From Geomonas sp. RF6 (GTDB lineage: Bacteria > Desulfobacterota > Desulfuromonadia > Geobacterales > Geobacteraceae): a stretch of 64,000 bases of DNA. Made by a program: the position numbers and the translations under genes. The stretch is taken from the NCBI RefSeq assembly GCF_021044625.1, contig NZ_CP087999.1, forward strand, positions 1,939,001 to 2,003,000, read 5' to 3'. Shown in pieces: positions 58,592 through 64,000 of this stretch (positions are counted from its first letter, which is position 1; each line of letters starts with the position of its first letter). The notes under the pieces are model-generated. The model was not told the DNA's origin and made no database searches. It worked only from the letters and a program-made list of their open reading frames with translations.

Positions 58592-59983
58592 CTACGTCTC
58601 CATGAAGTGATAAAACAGGTTGTTCAGCGCCTCCGCGAGATTGGGGTGACTGAAGACCGCGTCGCGCAGCGCGGTGTACGGGAGCCTGCCCATCATGGCT
58701 ATCTGCAGCTGCGCGGCAATCTCTCCTCCATCGATCCCGAGTGCCGCCGCTCCCAGGATCTCTCCGCTTTCGGCATCAACCACAGCCTTCAAAAATCCCC
58801 TCGTCTCGTCCATTTCCAGTGCCCGCGCCACATACGACATCGGCATCTTCGCCACCTTGAGGCGGCGCCCGTGGGCACGGGCTTCCGTTTCGGTGAGCCC
58901 CACGCGGCCGAGCTGCGGGTCGATGAACACCGTGTAGGGGACCAGCCGCCCCGCAATGGAGGCGCTGCCTCCCTCGAGAAGATTTCTGCGGATGACCCGA
59001 AAGTCGTCATACGAGATGTGGGTGAAGGCGGGCCCACCCTTTATATCGCCGAGCGCGTAGATCCCTTTCACATTCGTTTCCAGTCTGTCATTGACCACGA
59101 TGTAGCCATGGGAGTCGGTGGCGACCCCCGCCGCCGGGAGATTGAGCAGGTCCGTATTGGGCACGCGCCCCGTCGCCACCAGAAGATGCGAACCTTTCAC
59201 GTCGCTCTGTTCCTCGTCCCCGACCATCAGGTGCACCCTTGAGCCGTGCAGCTGCACGCTCCCGGCCTTCGCCTGAAGCATCACGTGGATGCCATCCTGC
59301 TGTAGGATCGCCTGCACAGCCTGCGCGACATCCGCATCCTCTCGCGCCAGGAGCTGGCTGCCGGAGTGGATGATGGTGACTTCGCTGCCGAGGCGTCGAA
59401 AGAGCTGGCCGAACTCGAGGCCGACATAGCCGCCCCCGAGGACCAAAAGATGCTGCGGCACCGTATCGAGTTCCATGATGCTCGTGCTGTCGAGAAAGGG
59501 GATCTGTGGGAACCCCTCCAAGTCGGGCACTGCGGGGCGGCACCCCGCGTTGATGAAGAAGCGCTCCGCCGAAAGCGTGAGCGGCGCGTCCTGCCACGGA
59601 TCGACCACGATCTCCTTCGGACTGGTGAACGATGCCTCCCCGGCGATGAGGTCGAGGTTTGGCGTGCTCTCGATCCGCCTTTCACTTGCACCGCGGAAGC
59701 TTTCCACGATGTCCCGCTTGCGCTTGCGCACGCGCGCCATGTTGACGCGGGCAGCCTCCGTGTTGATGCCGTACGCAGCGGCGCGGCGGACGAGGTAGGC
59801 GACCCGGCCGCTGGCGACCATCGTTTTGCTCGGCGTGCACCCTTCGTTCACGCACGTCCCGCCGACGTGCTCGCGTTCCACCAGCGCCGTCCGAAGCCCC
59901 GCCTCGGCAAGCGCCTGGCAAAGCGGCGTCCCCCCCTGTCCCGAGCCGATAACGATCGCATCATATTTTCTGGTCCCGCTCAT
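58592..59983 (-). CDS. MerA/Lpd-like FAD-dependent pyridine nucleotide-disulfide oxidoreductase
   Basis: 464 aa from ATG 59983 (AGGAGGTGCCGGG upstream). N-terminal FAD motif DAIVIGSGQGGTPLCQALA, redox-active CVNEGC in GGTCVNEGCTPSKTM, a second dinucleotide fold VLGGGYVGLEFGQLF and the C-terminal dimerisation domain with HPNLAEALNNLF. It lacks both the N-terminal HMA domain and the C-terminal Cys-Cys pair of mercuric reductases, so mercury reduction is unlikely. Relatives include dihydrolipoamide dehydrogenase-like and stress-linked oxidoreductases. Confidence 0.9.
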   Translation of the reverse strand: MSGTRKYDAIVIGSGQGGTPLCQALAEAGLRTALVEREHVGGTCVNEGCTPSKTMVASGRVAYLVRRAAAYGINTEAARVNMARVRKRKRDIVESFRGASERRIESTPNLDLIAGEASFTSPKEIVVDPWQDAPLTLSAERFFINAGCRPAVPDLEGFPQIPFLDSTSIMELDTVPQHLLVLGGGYVGLEFGQLFRRLGSEVTIIHSGSQLLAREDADVAQAVQAILQQDGIHVMLQAKAGSVQLHGSRVHLMVGDEEQSDVKGSHLLVATGRVPNTDLLNLPAAGVATDSHGYIVVNDRLETNVKGIYALGDIKGGPAFTHISYDDFRVIRRNLLEGGSASIAGRLVPYTVFIDPQLGRVGLTETEARAHGRRLKVAKMPMSYVARALEMDETRGFLKAVVDAESGEILGAAALGIDGGEIAAQLQIAMMGRLPYTALRDAVFSHPNLAEALNNLFYHFMET

Positions 59984-60124
59984 CCCGGCACCTCCTGGCT
60001 CCCGTTCGAGGCGTTCGGCGTCTCCCGCAGAGGCCTCCACCCCTGATGAAAGTGTATCAAACACGCCCCATTACCCGCGCATGCTGGAGATGGGTGTCCG
60101 AAGCAGAAAATGGCGCTAAAGGGA

Positions 60125-60300
60125 CTTCATCAGGCATTTCGCGGGTTCATCATTGAATTTCCACGAAGCACAGCACGAGACCTAGCGTTCCCCCCTTTGC
60201 GAAGGTTCATCCGGGAATTCCGGGGAGTAGCGTGGGTGCACCACGAAGCACTGCAGGAGCCAAACGTTCCCCCCTTTGCGAAGGGGGGACAGGGGGGATT
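60125..60300. repeat. Composite intergenic repeat, second locus
   Basis: Two successive units carrying a CACGAAGCAC ... CGTTCCCCCCTTTGCGAAGG pattern (60165-60202 and 60240-60282) with GGTTCATCCGGGAATTCCGG between them. The second unit, with GGTTCATCC, CACTGCAGGAG and the CCCCCCTTTGCGAAGGGGGG core, matches the half-element at 34408-34557. The rest of the 374-bp gap shows no gene. Confidence 0.7.
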
Positions 60301-60357
60301 TTGCCTTTGGAAGGTGAAATGCAAAAGTTTCGGCAGCGGAAAGGGGACAGCGACCAG

Positions 60358-60933
60358 CTACTGACGTCCCATTACGGGAACGACTGTACCCCGGAAATAT
60401 CGAATGATGACAGGGAGGAAGAACATGGCAGCAAGAACGATCAGCATCGCCGTGTCGGGATCGTGAAAATAGGCATTGAGGCGAAGGGTGGTGAGGGCGA
60501 TGACCGCGAAGTAGAGCATGTCGCCGGCAATGGCGAAGGCCCACCCGGCGAGGAACCCGTGACCCGCGGCGAGCGCGGCGGCCCGTCCCGTCATGGGATC
60601 GACACCGAACGCGACCATCAGGAGCGAAACCGGCCCGGCACCGGTGCCACTGAAATGTGCCGTGCTGCGAGCAGTTGCAGTCTTCATCGCTACGCTCAGG
60701 CGCGACAGGAAGTGGATTCTCCTGCACATCTCAGCGAGAAGCCGCAGGATCGGCTCAAAGGCAACCGCGAGGATGACATCTGAAACCAGGTAGAGCGCTG
60801 CGGTGAGCGCCCACGGCAGCCGATCTGCGCGCGCGAGCAGAACTCCGGCAGGGATCCCGCCCCCGACAGGAATGAGAAAGAGCTTGAGCACGGAGAATGA
60901 ACTGGCGAGGCACGATGCCGGGAGAAGGTTCAT
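60358..60933 (-). CDS. Small integral membrane protein, unknown function
   Basis: 191 aa with about five hydrophobic segments (FLIPVGGGIPAGVLLA, LTAALYLVSDVILAVAF, GPVSLLMVAFGV, GFLAGWAFAIAGDMLYFAVI, AMLIVLAAMFFLPVIIRYF). It recalls small multidrug-export-type proteins, but this is weak. Start ATG 60933 lacks a clear ribosome-binding site. Confidence 0.7.
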   Translation of the reverse strand: MNLLPASCLASSFSVLKLFLIPVGGGIPAGVLLARADRLPWALTAALYLVSDVILAVAFEPILRLLAEMCRRIHFLSRLSVAMKTATARSTAHFSGTGAGPVSLLMVAFGVDPMTGRAAALAAGHGFLAGWAFAIAGDMLYFAVIALTTLRLNAYFHDPDTAMLIVLAAMFFLPVIIRYFRGTVVPVMGRQ

Positions 60934-61099
60934 AGAGTGGCGCTGGGAGCAGACTTTTGGATTGGTGGCGGAGCGAGTACCATGGAGCCTTTATACACCA
61001 ACGCGGGTGAAGATGACAATGGAGGCGTGTTGGCGATGGCTGATTCACACTTTAATTTGATAACATAAGGGCTGGAACTTTAAGGAAAAGAGGTGTCAG

Positions 61100-61678
61100 A
61101 TGAGAGCGAGGTTTCTATTGGCGGTCATCGCCATAATGATAGCTGGCTGCAGCAGCACGACGGTTAACCACGCGTGGAAAGATCCTGGTTACAAGGGCCA
61201 AGGGATCGGCTCGGTCATGGTCGTGGGGCTCCCGATGAATTCCCCCGTCGGGCATCAGTGCACAGATGACTTCGTCGCCGAGCTGGAAAAGCGGGGGATC
61301 CGGGCCACCCGCGGGTACAGTGAGCTCCCCGAGCAGGCCTCCCAGGAGGCGGCGTTGGCCAAGACGAAGGATCTGGGACACGAGGGACTGCTGGTTTGCA
61401 GGTTCATGGAGAGAAAATCCGAAGTCGACCTCTACCCGAGCGGCGGGCATTCCTTCTTCTTCGGCCCCATGTACTGGCAGCCGTATGATTATGTAGAAAA
61501 CAAGTACGACGTCTTCGGAACCTTGCTGTATCAGACCTCCACCGGCAAACCGATCTGGTCCGCCGATTCCGACACCCTCGCCGGCCAATCGGGGCAGAAG
61601 ACCGTTCAGTCGTACGTAAAGAAGATGATGAAAAAGATGGAAGAGGAGCGGGTCATACAGCCGACTTCACGGAAGTAG
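61100..61678 (+). CDS. DUF4136-like lipoprotein
   Basis: 192 aa. Lipobox IAGC (Cys about residue 17) and the family end pattern: WQPYDYVENKYDVFGTLLYQ, TGKPIWSADSDTLAG. ATG 61100 follows GAGGTG. DUF4136 proteins are outer-membrane-type lipoproteins of unknown function. Confidence 0.85.
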   Translation: MRARFLLAVIAIMIAGCSSTTVNHAWKDPGYKGQGIGSVMVVGLPMNSPVGHQCTDDFVAELEKRGIRATRGYSELPEQASQEAALAKTKDLGHEGLLVCRFMERKSEVDLYPSGGHSFFFGPMYWQPYDYVENKYDVFGTLLYQTSTGKPIWSADSDTLAGQSGQKTVQSYVKKMMKKMEEERVIQPTSRK

Positions 61679-61728
61679 GAGTCGTGGGAGGCAGTTGACG
61701 CATCTGCCGCATCCCTTGATATGAGCGA

Positions 61729-62052
61729 TTAGTCGGCGACACCAATCCAGAGCGCCAAAAGCCTCGTGATCTCACTCATCTGCTTTTGCGTGAGGTTCCC
61801 GATACTCTGACCCGCTTTGTGCCGGGCGATGGTCATGATCTTGTCTATCTGAACTTGGGAGGTAGTAGCAAGGCCGTTCTCAGGGGATGGGTCGACGCTA
61901 TAGCGGAACAACGGCGTCTGTTGCAGGTGAGATGTGAGGAGACAGATGGTAACGCTTGGATGCTCAGAGAAGAGGTCGGTCTGGACTACCAGGGCCGGGC
62001 GGGGCTTCCCATCACCGGGAGCGGTGATGACCACGAGCTCGCCACGTTTCAT
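61729..62052 (-). CDS. MazF/PemK-type endoribonuclease toxin
   Basis: 107 aa. The N-terminal motif KRGELVVITAPGDGKPRPALVV matches the MazF/PemK (RGE...RPALV) pattern; the catalytic region includes VTICLLTSHLQ and TTSQVQIDKIMTI. MazF proteins cut RNA at short sequences. ATG 62052 overlaps the antitoxin gene by four bases (62049-62052), so the pair is translationally coupled. Confidence 0.92.
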   Translation of the reverse strand: MKRGELVVITAPGDGKPRPALVVQTDLFSEHPSVTICLLTSHLQQTPLFRYSVDPSPENGLATTSQVQIDKIMTIARHKAGQSIGNLTQKQMSEITRLLALWIGVAD

Positions 62053-62255
62053 TCGTTACCCCAGTCCGCTATTTCGGCCAGCAGGTCGATGTCATGGGCC
62101 TCAGCAGGATCATTTCGAATGATCAGCGACTGCCTTCGGCACTCGGCCGCGAATCCAGGGGCAAGCGGGTCCGGAATCCAGATCTGCACAGGCTTGAGCC
62201 CGGCGGATCGAAGGCGTTCCCTGTGTGTTTGAACCCGATGTCTTGTCGGTTGCAT
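62049..62255 (-). CDS. MazE-like antitoxin (DUF3018 type)
   Basis: 68 aa. ATG 62255 follows GGAGGGAGC. The sequence RVQTHRERLRSAGLKPVQIW near the N-terminus and FAAECRRQSLII then DLLAEIADWGNE match the DUF3018/antitoxin MazE family that pairs with MazF. It neutralises the toxin and, with it, represses the operon. A perfect palindrome lies 17 bp upstream of its start. Confidence 0.88.
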   Translation of the reverse strand: MQPTRHRVQTHRERLRSAGLKPVQIWIPDPLAPGFAAECRRQSLIIRNDPAEAHDIDLLAEIADWGNE

Positions 62256-62272
62256 GGTGCTCCCTCCATTTT

Positions 62273-62288
62273 GTGTTACATGTAACAC
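62273..62288. promoter_or_regulatory. Palindromic operator of the toxin-antitoxin operon
   Basis: GTGTTACATGTAACAC is a perfect 16-bp palindrome. On the minus strand it covers the likely -10 (TTACAT) of a promoter whose -35 TTGACA lies at 62308-62303, 17 bp away. It is the expected place for MazE-MazF autorepression. Confidence 0.65.
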
Positions 62289-62453
62289 CGACCCTGTCGG
62301 CATGTCAATGAGTCACGATGTGAGGAGCGGGTCATCCAGTCGACGTCACGGAAGTAGGGAGTGACACGGAAGGATCCTCGGGCTGTAGCGGGGCAATCCC
62401 AACTTTCGGGCGGTCAACGCCTCCGACCTACGCGCGGCACCATTGTACCCTCG

Positions 62454-62676
62454 ACCACGAAGGCACCCTCCACGACCAGCTTCGTCGTCACGACCACAAG
62501 CTTCGTCCTTGCAACCACGAGCTTCGTCCTTGCGACCACGAGCTTCGTCCTTGTGACCACAAGCTTCGTCCTTGCGACCACAAGCTTCGTGCACGCGACC
62601 ACAAGCTTCGTGCACGCGACCGCGAGCTTCGTCGTCGTAACCACCAGCTTCGTACCCGTGACCACCAGCTTCGGCT
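62454..62676. repeat. 21-bp tandem repeat array (minisatellite)
   Basis: About ten imperfect copies of a 21-bp unit of the form GACCACAAGCTTCGTCCTTG plus one base, most with AGCTTCGT intact. Because 21 is a multiple of three, several frames on both strands stay open (for example TTSFVLA heptads on the plus strand and TKLVVAR on the minus), but none has a ribosome-binding site or start typical of this genome. Region 62289-62453 has no recognised feature. Confidence 0.9.
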
Positions 62677-62740
62677 CCCACGGCCATCATCTTCGCCGCA
62701 GGTGTTACCGAAGTGGCACTCGGTGACCACGAAAAACAGA

Positions 62741-62767
62741 AGAGGTTAGCCTCTGCGGCTAACCTCT
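62741..62767. terminator. Hairpin downstream of tRNA-Ala
   Basis: AGAGGTTAGCC and GGCTAACCTCT form a perfect 11-bp stem with loop TCTGC. On the minus strand it follows the tRNA 3' end by 10 bp, and on that strand CTTCTGTTTTTCG follows. It is the likely tRNA terminator. Confidence 0.8.
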
Positions 62768-62776
62768 CGTGAACAC

Positions 62777-62852
62777 TGGTGGAGATGAAGGGGCTCGAAC
62801 CCTCGACCTATGCGTTGCGAACGCATCGCTCTCCCAGCTGAGCTACATCCCC
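62777..62852 (-). tRNA. tRNA-Ala, anticodon CGC
   Basis: 76 nt with encoded CCA. Acceptor stem GGGGATG/CATCTCC contains the G3-T70 pair that identifies alanine tRNA; D arm AGCTCAGCTGGGAGAGC; anticodon stem ATGCG/CGCAT with loop TTCGCAA giving anticodon CGC (codon GCG); T arm AGGGTTCGAGCCCC-like. It lies just upstream of a histidine kinase gene transcribed toward it. Confidence 0.95.
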
Positions 62853-62913
62853 ATCCTACTTCCTTAAAGCCGCTTCCCTTCATACCGCAGACATTCCGCC
62901 TGACAAGGGAGAT

Positions 62914-64000
62914 CTACTGCTGCAACGGCAACAAAACCGTGAAATCCGCGCCGACGCCGGGTTTGTTGTGCACCTGTATCTTCCCGCCGTGGTTGATGAT
63001 TATCCTGTTGGCGATCGGAAGCCCCAGCCCTGTCCCCTTCTCCTTTGTGGTGTAGAAGGGGGTGAAGATGCTGTGCAGCGCCTCCACTGGAATGCCTCCT
63101 CCGGTGTCGGATATCTTCACCGAAACACCTTCGCTCCCGTCGACTTCGGTCACCGTAACGGCGAGCTTCAGCTGCCCGCCGCCTGCCATGGCGTCCTGCG
63201 CGTTCCCCAGGATATTGATGAAGACCTGCTTCAGCTGCTGCGGGTCCCCCTGAAGGTGCAGGGGGTGGCGACAGAACCTCGTGCTCACGGTGATCTTCCT
63301 ATCCATGAGACCCGGCGTGATGACCTGCAGCGATTCCCTGATGATCTGCTTCAGGTTGCAGCGCACGTAGGCGGTGCCGCTCTTCTTGGAAAAGAAGAGG
63401 ATCTCGGAAAGGATAGCCTCCAGCCGCATCACTTCCCGCACTATGAGGTCCGCGTCCCCCCACGCGCCGCTGTCCTTGGCGAGCTTTCTGGTGAGCCTCC
63501 CGGCGAACCCGCCGATGGCCACGAGGGGGTTCTTCAGCTCGTGCGCGATACCCGCCGCCATCTCTCCGATCGCCGCCAGCCTCTCCCTCTGCAGCAGGTG
63601 CTCCTGCGTCTCGCACAGCTGACGATTGGCGTCCTCCAGCCTGTTGTACAGGATCGAGTTTTCGATCGCCATTCCCGCCTGGTTGGTAAAGAGCTGCAGA
63701 AAGCGTAAATCTTCCTGGGTGATGGTCGTACCGGTGAGGGCATTGTCGACACTTACTGCTCCCACGACTTTGTCGTGTGCCAGAAGCGGCGCGACCGCGT
63801 AGGAGGTGGCGGTTGTGGATTCTGCGCTGTCGCCTACATAGATGAGCTTTTTTTCCAGCACGGCCCGCGAGGCGGCGTTCAGCGTCTTGTTCAGCTCCAG
63901 CCGCATCCCGCGTACCTCTTTGCTGAAATCGGACTCCTGCTGCGATGCCATCACCTCTTCGGAGATGTCCCAGCGGCTGGAGAGGATATCCTCGCTTCCC
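62914..64000 (-). CDS. GAF-domain histidine kinase, 5' end outside window
   Basis: The frame stays open to the right edge, so the N-terminus is missing. Visible: part of a GAF domain (KLIYVGDSAESTTATSYAVA; HDKVVGAVSVDNALTG), a coiled coil, HisKA with AAGIAHELKNPLVAIGG, and a HATPase (VFINILGNAQDAMAGGG; GTGLGLPIANRIIINHGG). This NtrB/ZraS-like HisKA type often pairs with sigma54 activators. The tRNA-Ala gene lies 61 bp after its stop. Confidence 0.93.
   Translation of the reverse strand, partial: GSEDILSSRWDISEEVMASQQESDFSKEVRGMRLELNKTLNAASRAVLEKKLIYVGDSAESTTATSYAVAPLLAHDKVVGAVSVDNALTGTTITQEDLRFLQLFTNQAGMAIENSILYNRLEDANRQLCETQEHLLQRERLAAIGEMAAGIAHELKNPLVAIGGFAGRLTRKLAKDSGAWGDADLIVREVMRLEAILSEILFFSKKSGTAYVRCNLKQIIRESLQVITPGLMDRKITVSTRFCRHPLHLQGDPQQLKQVFINILGNAQDAMAGGGQLKLAVTVTEVDGSEGVSVKISDTGGGIPVEALHSIFTPFYTTKEKGTGLGLPIANRIIINHGGKIQVHNKPGVGADFTVLLPLQQ

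Noticed and set aside
58592-59983. Mercuric reductase as the specific function of the flavoprotein
   Set aside because: No N-terminal HMA domain and no C-terminal vicinal cysteine pair.
62454-62676. CRISPR array
   Set aside because: Units are contiguous 21-bp repeats with no unique spacers and no cas genes.

Overview
The window looks like a chromosomal segment close to the replication origin of a GC-rich, free-living Deltaproteobacterium of the Geobacter group (Geobacterales: Geobacter, Geomonas, Citrifermentans or a near relative). This assignment is inference from gene content and order: gyrB and gyrA close together, followed by a HEAT-like protein, gpsA, sensor kinases, a radical SAM/SPASM protein with hemE and hemH, a PilZ-sigma54 activator, a chemoreceptor with a hemerythrin domain, selB and a PilB-type ATPase. 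Genus and species cannot be fixed from the sequence alone.

Layout. 1-9.9 kb: 3' end of gyrB, a Fur/PerR-type regulator and katG lying between gyrB and gyrA, then gyrA, a HEAT-like protein and gpsA. 10-17.5 kb: four histidine kinases, two of them carrying receiver domains. 17.8-19.5 kb: a two-gene ABC-2 transporter. 19.7-27.5 kb: haem biosynthesis (radical SAM protein, hemE, hemH) interrupted by a reverse-strand PilZ/sigma54 activator, a small secreted peptide and a hemerythrin-tailed chemoreceptor. 27.5-32.3 kb: a MoxR-type AAA+ ATPase with a large unrecognised partner, an orphan 114-residue protein behind a sigma28-like promoter, and a Gly/Ser/Thr repeat protein. 32.5-38.2 kb: selB and a probable heterodimeric ABC exporter. 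38.5-49 kb: small membrane and periplasmic genes, a chagasin-like protease inhibitor, an alpha/beta hydrolase, a tyrosine phenol-lyase/tryptophanase homologue, a lone PAS protein, a PilB-type ATPase, a fatty acid hydroxylase-like protein. 49-57.5 kb: a methionine-rich lipoprotein, a DUF1622 protein, a Cys/His-rich small protein and a complete RND heavy-metal efflux system. 58-64 kb: universal stress protein, a MerA/Lpd-like flavoprotein, a MazEF-like toxin-antitoxin pair, a 21-bp tandem repeat array, tRNA-Ala(CGC) and a truncated histidine kinase.

The most distinctive non-coding feature is a REP/BIME-like family of about ten copies. Each complete copy pairs two different inverted hairpin arms (a GGGA/TCCC type and a GGAA/TTCC type), and each arm begins with GTAG as bacterial REP sequences do. 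Several other intergenic repeat families also recur. Two sigma28-like promoters (before the chemoreceptor and before the 114-residue orphan) suggest a motility link. Long reverse-strand open frames across many genes are codon-bias shadows and are not annotated.
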